DNA of 64,000 bases from contig CM070511.1 of NCBI GenBank assembly GCA_036346375.1, positions 3,224,001 to 3,288,000 on the forward strand. The letters run 5' to 3'. Source of the stretch: Guadua angustifolia (Eukaryota; Streptophyta; Magnoliopsida; Poales; Poaceae). Shown piece by piece: positions 11,383 to 22,832 of this stretch; within the stretch, counting starts at the first letter, position 1; the number at the start of each line of letters is the position of its first letter. Under the pieces are notes generated by a model, which saw only the letters and a program-made list of their open reading frames with translations, did no database searches and was not told the DNA's origin. The position numbers were made by a program, and so were the translations under genes.

Positions 11383-12553
11383 ATGTCCCGGCACTCTCGC
11401 CGGATGAGGGATCACCTCATGCCGCCCCCACGGGAGGGCAGTGGTGCCCCTGCGGTGGCGGCCAAGCTTACGGTTCGGCGTCGGCTGGCCATGGAGGCCG
11501 CCACTCCGGCCCAGAACCTGCATGCGGTCCGTCTCCTCCTGGACCACCCTCCGGTGGAACTTGCAGGAGACACCCCGGCAAGACCGTGGCTGCGGGATAT
11601 TGCGGGCCTCATGAACGCGGCTCAGCTCCGCGTAGGGTGCCCGACTGGTCTGGGATCGTCGGTACCACTCAACCAAGGGTGCCCATTGATCGTACCCAAG
11701 CTTCCAACTGCCCAAGTGGGAAGCGCTTTGGCCAGGAGGTCCAGAGTAAAGGAAAGGTTGTGCAAGAAGCAAGTCCCAGCTCTGCGAGGAGCCGTGAGGA
11801 CCAGAGGGCCCATCTAGAGCTCCGGCGCCGACGACGCAATGGTGATTTGCGTGATCACCTGCAGCGTCGCCGCGCTCGCGACGGACGGAATGCCCCTGGG
11901 GGTGAGAGTTTCTCCCGTGACTCTCACCTTTAGAGCGAGGAGGAGGTTCACTCCTCTGACTCTTTGGGGAGTCATGGTCCGCCCTCCCCGGCACGGTTTC
12001 CGGGTCGGGGCCAGGGCGGATGGCAGGATTCCCCCTACGGCGTCGGATGCCAGGCATTTTCCCAGTGGCTGCGCCGCGTGGCGTGGCCCGAAAGGTTTCG
12101 CCCGGCCTCCATCGAGAAGTATGACGGCACCACCAACCCAGAGAAGTTCCTGCAAATCTATTCCTCCGTGGTGCATGCCTCTGGCGGGTCTGGAAAGGCC
12201 ATGGCCAACTACTTCCCAATGGCCTTGACGGGGTCCGCCCGGTCTTGGCTGTTGAACCCCCCGTGAGGATCGGTGCACTCGTGGGAGGAGTTGTGCGGCC
12301 TCTTCGTCGCCAACTTCCAAGGCTCCTTCAAGACAGCCGGCGTGGAGGGCGATCTCCATGCCCTCGGCGGAAAGAGGGAGTCGTTGCGCGACTTCATCCG
12401 ACGATTCTGCCACTGTCGCAACACGATTCCCCGAATTTCGGAGCAGTCGGTCATCATCGCCTTTCGAAGAGGCGTTCGAGACTGTAAGATGCGGTAAAAA
12501 ATGGCGACCCGCGACATCGCCACCACCTCTGAGCTCTTATCGCTGGTGCATGT
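11383..12553 (+). pseudogene. Element A: gag (retrotransposon gag domain), inactivated
   Basis: The likely start is the ATG at 11383 (MSRHSRRMRDHLMPPP). The frame shifts near 11635-11660 and there is a stop near 11932. The conserved gag core follows: YDGTTNPEKFLQIYSSVV (about 12120-12175), then a SARSWLLNPP segment ending in a stop (about 12264), then HSWEELCGLFVANFQGSF, GKRESLRDFIRRF and VIIAFRRGVRDCKMR-stop. This order and spacing match the plant 'retrotransposon gag protein' domain. The gene is cut at 12553 by element D, and the C-terminal zinc-knuckle region is gone. Gag would form the virus-like particle. Confidence 0.85.
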
Positions 12554-15500
12554 TGTGCCCCGAATTTGCAAATCCGGACACTCTGTGTATTTTGCAGTAA
12601 TCCAGGATCGCGCTAGTGCACACAGGCTAACAGGGTCAAAGCATCACATCATACACAGCGGATTAATAAATAAGTTCTTCAAGAATGTATATAAACGAGT
12701 GTACGACCTTAAGGTCATCCTTACATCAGTATGCCACGCAGCGCTTGCAATAATCAAGTAACAAAAGTTCAGCTGCGGAATAAAATAAACCTTCGTGGTG
12801 CTCCATCTTCTACCACAGACGCCCTAACTGAGGCTTGCTTCCCTAATTCTCTGGCTCCTCAACAAACTCCTCTTCATAGGCAGGCGTAGCCTCTTCTTCT
12901 GGTAAGTTTGTCCGCAAGGGTGAGTACACACCGTACTCAACAAGTCATGCACAAAATGTAGGTCTATTTACTACATGCACGGCTTGTTACAAGGATAAGG
13001 CTTGTTTGGTTATTTTGCTTCGCATCAATATTTCAAATTACTGTTTACTTAAGTTCAAAGCAGCAAAACTTAGTATCATAATAAGTATCTCAATTGTTTT
13101 TCACAATATTTTGGACACACAGTCCTTAATCATCCTTCACCACTAGTTTTGGCTCACAGCCATCCATCCCATTTTTATTTTCAAACACTACCCCTTGACT
13201 GTAATCCCCGAGCATTGTCCAGTACCGTGGACTCGGCTATTCGAATAGTTTTAACACTCTGCAGAGGTTGTACAATTTACCCACAAGATATAGTTGCACA
13301 CCACAAAGGCGACTAACCGTGACAAAGTTTTTCAGAGACTTCTATCTCAGCCTAAGAACCTCTCCGTGTTGCCTTCGCTATCACTTCCCTCACTCAGAGC
13401 CGAAGTGTAGGACCGACAAACATCGTTGGATAGGGTACCAAGCCGAAGCATAGGCACGCTCCCCCGTACAATTACCCCCATGTAACTGCCACCCCGAGGT
13501 ATCAGAGGTAAGACATCAGAATCCTACTAAACTAGGTCTTCCCATTCAGACATGTGGTTGTGCAAGAGACTCAGGTCAAAGGCTTGCAAGGTAAGGTCCT
13601 TAACTGACTAAGGCAAGACATCCTTCACTCAATTTGGCACACAGCCCTCACATCACTCAACCCACCCCCAGTTGCCACACAGGCCCACCTGGCACAAAGC
13701 CTCGGTCCACTTGCCTCAGTCTAAATCAAATCCATTCCCAGTTAATTAACAGTGCAACACATGCCCGTAATCATCTTTCCTGTAGAACCACACAGGTCTC
13801 TACATTCCAACATCATTACCAACAACATTCCACCTTTATCAAAATGCATTCACTATTCTTTAGTCAGTATTACTTTTGTATTCCAAAAAGACTATTCGCG
13901 ATATTTGCAATGCTAAGCAACTATTCACGGTCTAGCCTTCCGTGTTGGCACAGTAATATCAACCAACTAATGTTACCACACTTAGGTTATCAAGGAATCA
14001 TGGCATATGAATAGCATCAAGGTGGCATTAACAATTAGGTTGGATAACTAATTCACCCAAAATACTTAAATCCATTTTTAGTTGAATTAGCATGCATAAT
14101 TTGAAACAAGATACATTTCAAAATCTAGGTTCAAAATGGTCAAAGCATAACTTGCCTTCAAAAAGCTGTTGGTCCTGGCCTGAAGCTTGATCTTGCTCTA
14201 GAAATTCCCCTTCGTAAGCCTCCGGCAAATCAACGTCTACCAAATCATATACATACACACAATAAATACATTTTTCAGAGAGCAAACTCAACTCTAAAAA
14301 TTCTACAAAATTTACTAATAAATAAATCTTGATTTTACAAATTTTTAGAAATTGGAATCAGTCAAATCGGAGTTAAAACGCAAAAGTTATAACCATTTGA
14401 AGTTTGAAAATAAATCAAAAAGAATAAACCGAATTTATTTATTTATTTTTATACGGTAAAATCCGGAATTATGATGTCAGCATGGCTATTAATGACGTCA
14501 GCATCGAAAACATTTTCGGCCAAAGGAAAAATATATTTTTATATTATATTTTTTTTAAGAAAAACGGAATTATGACGTCAGCATGACTATTTATGACGTC
14601 AGCATGACCCTGCACTGTGCGAGGACTGACAAGTGGGTCCCACTTGATGACGTGGCTTGATCCGGTCGCGACACGTGGCAGCAAACTATCACCCGAGAGC
14701 TCAAATCAATATCAACCGTCCGATTTAAAATGAACGGCCACGATCAAACGTCGATTCGGCTTGGTTTACTACAGTGTTGACACGTGGCGCAATATCATCC
14801 ACCGGATCAAGATCTAACGGCGAGAAAACAAACCGAACGGCAACTCAACCGACCCTGTCAAGTGCCAAGATTCGTGCGACGCGATCAACAGCCAAGATTG
14901 CACCGACACTTTGGATCACTGCTGCGGTGCTGACGCGTGGCTTACCCGTGACCATCAGATCAAAATCGAATGGCTGCCACTAACCGGGTGACGTCGACCG
15001 CAGCGATGGCCCTGACGCCTCGGTTCCCTCGCACACGCGTCGACTCGGGACTGGCCCAGCGCGTGGCGGAATCTCGGACGTCCATTTCAAAATCAACGGC
15101 CTAGATCTATTCATCCGTACGTTAACAGTACTTGATCCAATGGCTCCAGATAATTATGCTACGTCCAATGGCTCCAGATAATTAAGCTACGTGGCGAAAT
15201 AGAAACCACACAATCCCGATCCAACGATTGACAGTTGAAGATGAGGTTTACTATTCCACGGCTACGTGGCTTAATCTAAACCGTTCATCAAAGATCTAAC
15301 GGCTGATATTAAATCATTTTGGATGCACACGCGGATAATCCCAGCTATGGGCACGTGGCGCTATCCTAGCCATTCATTTCAAAATCTATGGCTACGGAAT
15401 GAAGTTGAGACTCACTGTTAATGGAGAATACGTGGCGCGATCGTAGTTGTTCGGTGGCAATCGGACGGTTGACGAAGCTCCAAATCCCGGTGATGGCGCG

Positions 15501-16344
15501 GTGAAGATGGGTTACCGGAGAGGAGGAAGACGACGGCACTACTGGCGCTTCGGGGCTTCTCCGGCGACACGGCTTGGTCCCACGGGTGCGGCTCAACGTG
15601 AGGTTTACTCCGGTGGTCACAGTATCGGCAGAGGGTCACCGACGGCAACGCAAACAACGGCGAAGAGTCACGGAACTTCGGCGAGGGCGTGCGTGCTCTA
15701 CGGTGGTCCTTGGGATGCGTGAAAGAGCTCAAGGTGTGCGGAACAAGTTGCTTTATACCGTGCGCAAGCTAACGAAGCGGCGGAGTGATCATGGCGGCGA
15801 TAATGGCGACGGTTACCGACTGAACGCATGGCGGCGGCGGCGGCGTTTCCTTCCCGTGAAGCGAAGCGGCGGCGCCGTCTGTTAAATCACATGATTTATC
15901 AGCAACACAGTAAACCGAAGCGAAACGCAGGCGAACCTCCACCGTCCGATCAAGATCGCACGGTCGATGGTTCGGCGACTTTAGGGTTTCTTGCGGTGCG
16001 CACAGTAATGGGCTCGGCCCATTACTGTTCATCCGAGTTTTAACTGTTTTTCAATAAAAATAATCACAGAAATTCATTTGATTTATTTGAGTCATTAAAA
16101 ATATCCGAAAAACTCTAGAAAAATTCCAGAAAATATTTTAGGATATTTTGAGCTCAAATAAAATATTTCCATTTATAATTTATTAAAACTTTTCATTATT
16201 AAATTAATTTCCAGAGAAAAAGTTAATTCTAGAAATTATGAATAAATCCCAATAAATTCCAAAAATTCGAATAAATTCCCAAAAATTCTCAAAAATTCAG
16301 AATAATTTATAAAATTCAAAATAACCAAATTTTGGGATGTTACA
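12554..16344 (-). repeat. 3' LTR of element D
   Basis: About 3.79 kb. On the minus strand it starts TGTAACATCCC (16344) and ends ...CGGGGCACA (12554). It is related to the S-family LTR at 44716-48243, with shared landmarks such as the CTCTGCAGAGTGTTAAAACTA stretch near 13250. Segments at 14460-15400 repeat TGACGTCAGCATG and ATCTAACGG/ATCCAACGG motifs. No coding gene is seen in this stretch. Confidence 0.85.
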
Positions 16345-16347
16345 AAT

Positions 16348-16357
16348 CTCCCCCCTT
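16348..16357 (-). other. Polypurine tract of element D
   Basis: On the minus strand AAGGGGGGAG lies three bases before the LTR start TGTAACATCCC. It fixes the orientation of the element. Confidence 0.9.
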
Positions 16358-16376
16358 ACCAAAATCTCGACCGCGA

Positions 16377-19300
16377 GATTCAGGGCTGGCTAGAGAAGAG
16401 GTTGGGAAACTCCTTCAAATCTTCCTCACGCTCCCAAGTTGCTTCACTTTCTGAGTGGTTGCTCCACTGAACTCTGCAGAAGCGGGTTGACTTGTTCCTG
16501 GTCTCACGATCCATGGTATCTAAAATCTTCATTGGATGTTCTTTGTAAGTCAAATCCTCTTGCAGTTCGATAGCTTCAATAGGTGCTTGTTCCTCCGGTA
16601 CTCGCAAACACTTCTTCAATTAAGATACATGGAATACATCATGTACTCCTGCTAAAGTCTGCGACAGTTCTAACTGGTATGCAACTTCTCCTTTGCGACT
16701 CAATATCTTGAATGGTCCCACATGTCTCGGAGCAAGTTTTCCTTTAGCATGGAACCTTTTAACTCCCTTTAAAGCGTGACCTTGAGATAAACATAGTCTT
16801 CTGGTTCAAAACTCAAATCACGGCGTCGGTTGTCTGCGTAACTCTTTTGTCTAGATTGTGCAGTCTTCAACCTTTCTCGAATTAGAGCAATCTTCTCTTC
16901 TGCCTCTAAAAGTACGTCTGGTCCGAAAACATGACGTTCTCCCGTCTCATTCCAATTCAATGGTGTTCGACACGGTCGACCGTATAAAGCTTCAAAAGGC
17001 GACATTTCAAACTGGCTTGATAACTATTATTGTAGCTAAACTCTGCATATGGCAAGCATTTGTCCCATGATGTGGTGTATGATAATGCACAAGCTCTTAG
17101 CATATCTTCGAGTATCTGATTAACCCTTTCGATCTGACCATCTGTTTGCGGATGGTATGCAGTACTAAAATTCTGACGGGTGCCCATAGTTGTATGCAGT
17201 TTATCCCAAAATCTCGAGGTAAATTGAGTACCTCTGCCCGATACTATCTTCTTGGGTACACCATGCAGACAAACAATCCTCGACATGTATAGCTCTACTA
17301 ACTTATCTCCAGAGTAGGTTGTTTTTACAGGTATGAAATGTGCAACTTTTGTTAACCGATCTACTATGACCCATATGGAGTCATATCCACCCTGAGTCCT
17401 TGGCAATCCGGTGATGAAATCCATCCCGTTTTCCTCCCACTTCCATTCGAGTATCTTTAATGGTTGTAGCAGTCCAGCTGGTCTCTGGTGCATTGCCTTG
17501 ACTCTTTGGCACACATCGCATAATGCTACATGTTCGGCTACCTCTTTCTTCATATTTGGCCACCAAAATCTTTCCTTGAGATTCTGGTACATTTTCACAC
17601 TACTGGGGTGAATTGAATATTTGAAATCATGTGCTTCTTCAAGTATCAACTGTTTCAATTCCGGTTTATGGGGTACACATATTCTGTTCTTTATCCACAA
17701 GGTACCCTGCTCATCTACTCTGAAATCCTTGGCTAGATCTTCGTCCATCTTGGATTTGATTCTATTAATCTTCTCATCATCCTTTTGACCTTCCCTGATC
17801 TGCTCTTCAAAGGTCGGCTTAACCTCCAAGGTAGATAGGAAACCTTCCGGTACAACTTCCAATCTTAACTTCTAAAGCTCTTTACATAAATCAGACTGAT
17901 CTTCTATTGTCATCGAATTCAGGCTATAGCTTTTCTGACTTAAAGCATCAGCAACCACATTTGCTTTTCCCGGATGGTAGTGGATTCCGATGTTATAATC
18001 CTTGATTAACTCTAGCCATCTTCTCTGCCTCATGTTAAGATCCGATTGTGTGAATATATACTTTAAACTTTTGTGATCGGTATATATTTCACATTTGTTT
18101 CCAATGAGATAGTGACACCATATTTTAAGAGCGTGCACTACAGCGGCTAACTATAAATGATGAGTTGGGTAATTCTGTTCATGTGGCCTTAACTGCCTCG
18201 ATGCATAAGCTACTACTTTACCATTCTGCATCAGTACACATCCAAGTCCCTGACGCGAAGCATCACAGTATATATCAAAATTGTCCTTAGTATTCGGCAA
18301 CACCAGGATAGGTGCCGAAGTTAATCGCTTCTTTAGCTCTTGAAAACACTTTTCACACTCGGGCGACCACGTAAACTTTTTCTCCTTCTTAAGCAATTGC
18401 GTGAGAGGTCTCGCAATTGAAGAAAATCCTTCAATAAACCGGCGATAGTATCCCGCCATACCAAGAAAACTTCTGATCTGGGTAACTGACTTTGGTTGTT
18501 CCCAATGTAATACTGCCTCCACTTTCTTCGGGTCGACAGCTACTCCTTCGGCAGTCATTACATGACCTAAAAACTCAACCTTCTTTTTCCAGAAGTCGCA
18601 TTTACTGAATTTCGCATATAACTGGTTTTCTCTCAGCTTTTCTAAGACCATCATTAAATGTACAGCATGCTCTTACTCTGATTTGGAGTAAACCAAAATG
18701 TCATCAATGAATACGACGACAAACTTATCTAAATACTCCATGAATACTTTGTTCATCATATTCATAAAATATGCAGGTGCATTAGTCAGTCCGAAGGACA
18801 TGACCGTGAATTCATAATGCCCATATCTTGACGAAAAAGCCGTCTTTGGTATATGTTCAGTCCGAATCTTTAATTGGTGATATCCGGATCGAAGATCTAT
18901 TTTAGAAAATACTCCTGCTCCTCTTAACTGATCAAAAAGGTCATTTATCCTGGGCAAAGGATATTTGTTCTTTATCGTCACATCATTGAGTGCACGATAG
19001 TCTATACACATTTTGAAACTCCCATCCTTTTTCTTTACAAACAACATTGGTGCTCCCCATGGCGATGAGCTAGGTCTTATAAATCCCTTCTCCAATAATT
19101 CTTCGATTTGTTTCTCCATTTCTACCAATTCCTCAGTAGACATCCTATAAGGTCTCTTGGCTATTGGAGCTGTTCCGGGTACTAACTCAATTATGAATTC
19201 TATATCCCTGTCTGGTGAAATTCCCGGCAGATCCTCTGGAAATACACCCAAGTATTCATTAACTACCGGGACATCTTTCATATCTACAGCTTTCACACTG

Positions 19301-19748
19301 TTGACCATTAGTTGATCATCCTGAGTAGCAATTGCTTGAATTTCCACCTTCTTGCCATTTGGGCTCTCGACTGTTACTACTCTCTGACCACAATCTAGCA
19401 CTCCCTTGTGCTTGGATAACCAATCCATTCCCAAGATAACATCTATGGTCTGGGTATCCAGTATAATTATGTTTGCTAGGAACTCTATTCCATTTATTAA
19501 TAGTTTCACCCCGGAACATCCTACTTTAGCTCGGAGTTCTGATCCAGGGGTTTGGACTATTAACGTATTCTTAAGTTTAACCACATCCAAATCATTTTGC
19601 ATGACAAAAACTTGAGAAATGAATGAATGAGAAGCTCCCGAATCAAACAGAATAGTAGCTAGTACTGAGTTAACCAGAAACTTACCCAGTACGACGTCCG
19701 TGATGTTCTGAACTTCATCCGCCACGATATGGTTGACTCTTCCTCGTG
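16377..19748 (-). pseudogene. Element D: protease-RT-RNase H-integrase-chromodomain, inactivated
   Basis: From 19742 downwards the frame encodes GRVNHIVADEVQ, the protease core LFDSGASHSF, then reverse transcriptase (MCIDYRALN, LTNAPAYFMNMMNKVF, catalytic FIDD) as one open stretch to 18673. RT thumb and RNase H continue at 18654-18151 and 18138-17872. Integrase (17862-16957) has the HHCC zinc finger and MDFITGL, but the second catalytic Asp is Gly (VSGRGTQF). Frameshifts occur near 17005 and 16770. The chromodomain (TRFCRVQWSNHSESEATWE) ends at 16380. Among the copies here, D keeps the most complete protease and RT. Confidence 0.92.
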
Positions 19749-19749
19749 C

Positions 19750-21181
19750 TGAATACGAGGGCCTGCTGGCAGGGCTGCGCGTCGCCTCAGCGTTAGGCAT
19801 CCGGTGCCTCCAAGTTAAAGGCGATTTCCTGCTAGTTATCAATCAAGCGCGAAAGGAATTTCAATGCTCTGATCCTACCATTGCCGCCTACTTGACGGAG
19901 GTCAGGAAGATGGAGCGCCACTTTGAAGGACTGGGATATATCCATATCCCTCGACGCGACAATCATCTGGCGAATGAGCTTTCATAGCTCGCGTCCTCAA
20001 GAGCCTCTGCTCCGGTCAGAGTCTTTGAACAAAGACTCTCACGACCGTCCGTCGTTGGCCCCGCTCCAAGCGGGGAGGACGGTACAGCCGTCATTGCCTC
20101 CGCTCCAAGCGGGGAGGACGGCACAGCCGTCGTTGCCTCCGATCCAGGTGCGGGCGGCGGTGCGGCTGTTGTGCCCTCTAACTCAAGGAGGGTAGGCAGC
20201 GCACCCGCCTCAGCCCACTGGTCCAGGAGAGAAGATGGCGGTGCCGCCGATGTGGCACCCGGGGAAAAGCCTGGCCAAGCGGAGTACCGGGGCGATCACC
20301 GTGTGATTGCCACTCTTGGCCGGGAAGGTCAATGGATGGACCCCATCCTAGCCTTCCTGCGAGACCGTGAGATCCCCGACGATGATGCCTCAGCTTAGAA
20401 GATAGCACGCAAGGCCAAGTGCTATACTCTGGTGGATGGGGACCTATACCACCGGAGCAGAAACGGAATTCTACTGAAGTGCATCACTTGAGAAGAGGGG
20501 AGCGCCCTGCTCTCTGAAATCCATGGAGACATGTGCGGGAGCCATATGTCCAGCCGGACGCTTGTTGGCAAAGCGTTCCGTCAAGGATTTTATTGGCCTA
20601 CTGCCCCCCAGGATGCTTGCGAGCTGGTGAAGAAATGCGAAGCATGCCAATTCTTCGCCAGGCAAAACCACTGACCATCCCAAGCTCTGCAAACCATCCC
20701 GCTCTCCTGGCCATTCGCGTGCAGAAATTTGATATCTGGCCCGTTCCACAGGCCATAGAAACTTCACCCACCTGTTTGTCGCCATCGATAAATCTACCAA
20801 GTGGGTCGAAGTCGAAGCAGTGCGTGCCATCACGACTTCCTCTGCTATCAAGTCATCCATGGAATCTTCACCCACTTTGGAGTCGCCAATCGCATCATCA
20901 CCGACAACTGCACTCAGTTCACCAGCGTGGCTTTCCTGGAGTTCTGCGAAGAGATGGGCACCAAGGTATGCTTTGCTTCGGTGGCCCATCCCAAGAGCAA
21001 TGGCCAAGATGAGCGTGCCAACGCGCTGGTATTGAGACGCTTGAAGACCAGAGCATTTGATCGGCTCCATAAGCGGGGGGCGCGGTGGACGGATGAGCTC
21101 CCGGCTGTGCTGTGGTCGCTTCGAATCACACCTAGCCGGGCGACTGGCGAAACGCCCTTCTTCCTGGTCTACGGCGCCGAA
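19750..21181 (+). pseudogene. Element A: second RNase H and integrase fragment
   Basis: The fragment opens in the middle of an RNase H of the kind carried as an extra domain by Tat elements: AEYEGLLAGLRVASALGI, then DFLLVINQ and IPRRDNHLANELS-stop (to 19985). A repeat-containing linker follows. Integrase begins around 20400 with the DGDLYHRS and EIHGDMCGSH region and a CEACQFFARQ zinc-finger end. Its core has a first Asp region broken by frameshifts (20690-20830), then IITDNCTQFTS, PKSNGQDERAN and ITPSRATGETPFFLVYGAEA. The reading is cut at 21186 by element B and resumes at 43091. Confidence 0.85.
20044..20162 (+). repeat. Three 42-bp tandem repeats in the RNase H-integrase linker of element A
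   Basis: Three near copies of a unit containing CCGTCGTTGCCTCCGCTCCA and AGCGGGGAGGACGG lie end to end. Read as protein they give PSLPPLQAGRT-type repeats. They fill the spacer between the second RNase H and the integrase. Confidence 0.7.
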
Positions 21182-21186
21182 GCTAT

Positions 21187-22832
21187 TGTAACATCCCAAA
21201 TTAGGAATTTAAATTATTTAATATTATTTTATTGCAATTTATGATTTTTGTGAATTTTCTGGAATTATTTGGATATTTTTAGATTTATTGGAATTATTTT
21301 GAATTAAAACATATTGCCTTTTGTCAAGAAATAATTACAAAAAGAAAAGTTTAAAATAAAGTTTTGCCAAAAGTATTTTATTTAAGTCCAGAATGTCTCA
21401 AAGTATTTTTGAGATTTTTCTTGGAATTTTTAGAGTATTTTTACTACCCTAAATAGATTAATTTATTTTCTCAGATTATTTTAAATGGAAAAACCCCGGA
21501 AAATCCCTGTGAATAGTAACGGGCCGCAACCCATCACTGTACGGACCGCCGGTGGAATCGGGAGGGTTTACGCGTGCCATTGGATTAAAATCCAACGGGC
21601 TTCATCAAGACGCGTCGCCAGCCATCGCGCGCCGTTGGATTAAAATCCAACGGGCTTCATCAAAGCACGTAAGTCGTAAACCCTAGCCATGGTGGCCGTC
21701 GGATCTTCATCGTGCGGTGGATAAAAGCCCATACCGATTCGGATACCGACATTCTATCCGGGCCGTTGGATTGAGATCGCACGGTTGTGGGTTATCGTGT
21801 TTGAGCCAATTCGTCGCCGCCGCCGTAACAGTTCTGGACTGCGTCGCTGCCAAGCTACGCGCCACCGCTGGGTATTTAAGGTCCGGGGTACTCCTCCGAG
21901 GATCCTCACAAGTCGCCGCGTCGTTTCCGTGCTGCATTGTCGCCGGAAGGTCACCTGAGAAGCCGAGGGAGCTCGCCGGAGTTGCCGGGAGGGTTCCGCC
22001 GTGTTTCCTCGTCGCCAGGAGACTCTTCCGCCGATTCAAGACTGGATTTGAGTTCCCTTCATTGCGCCGCGTCTGTTCCGCCGATTGTTGGTCACCGGAG
22101 AGCACCGGAGCGCCGTCGGGAGCATCGTCTTCCCCAAGTCCGGTAGCCTTGCACCGCCGCACTGCCATCACCGAGATCGGGAGATCCTAGCCGTTGGATC
22201 GTCTGTGGATGCTGAGGATTCGCCCACGTCACTTCGGAGAGCAGTAAACGCCTCGGGTGAGTTCTTCGCCATTGGATTAAAATCGTATGGTCAGGGATGC
22301 GCCACGTCATTTAAGTGCACAGTAAACGCGGCTCGTAAGTAATAGCAATTAGATTAGAATCGGGTGGCTGTAGTTTAGCCACGTCGGTGATTAAATAGGA
22401 ATCGTTGGATCAGTTTTAGACAGTCTAGATCTTGCCGCGTGTCGTCCGTACAGTCCAGGGCGGGAAATTTGCATTTTCCTTTATAAAAATAATTCGGTTA
22501 ATTCGGATTTTCTGATTTTATGGATTTTTCAGGAATTTGAAACTTCCGAGGGCTCGTTCTCCCTCATACGAACTCCGATTGAGGTGATTCAAATTCCTAA
22601 AAATTTGTAAAATAGATATATATCTAATGGTGATTTGTATTTGAATTTTTGAGTTCATTTGATTTTTATTCTTGGTGTTTGTTTGTTATTTCTTCTCGAT
22701 TCGCGAAGATGTTGAATTGTGCGAGACTTCGGAGGAGGAATTTGCAACTCAAGGACAATTTTTGGATCAAGATCAGGAGCTTAAGCAAGGCAAGTTGTGC
22801 TTTGATCAGGTTGCACCCATGTTAGGAAAATT
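21187..22832 (+). repeat. 5' LTR of element B, first part
   Basis: Aligns with 39938-41578 of the 3' LTR. It contains two copies of the hairpin-forming GTTGGATTAAAATCCAACGG (about 21582 and 21634), a TATTTAAG candidate TATA box at 21873-21880 and a long GC-rich R/U5-like stretch. It is interrupted after AAATT (22828-22832) by element C. ORFs at 21707-22171 and similar are compositional; none resembles a known protein. Confidence 0.9.

Larger units (their letters stand above)
12554..19750 (-). mobile_element. Element D: Tekay chromovirus, reverse, 5' end deleted
   Basis: Read on the minus strand, the element runs gag end/protease, RT, RNase H, integrase, chromodomain, polypurine tract (16357-16348) and 3' LTR (16344-12554). 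Its 5' LTR, primer-binding site and most of gag are absent. At about 19750 the gag-protease border (ARGRVNHI) abuts the RNase H of element A. No partner for the CATGT at 12549-12553 is seen at the other end. A deletion therefore removed one end of D together with the gag end, protease, RT and first RNase H of element A. Confidence 0.85.

Noticed and set aside
11335..12219. 294-codon minus-strand ORF
   Set aside because: Mirror of the gag gene of element A; the plus strand has the conserved gag motifs.
20471..21199. 242-codon minus-strand ORF
   Set aside because: Shadow of the plus-strand integrase of element A.
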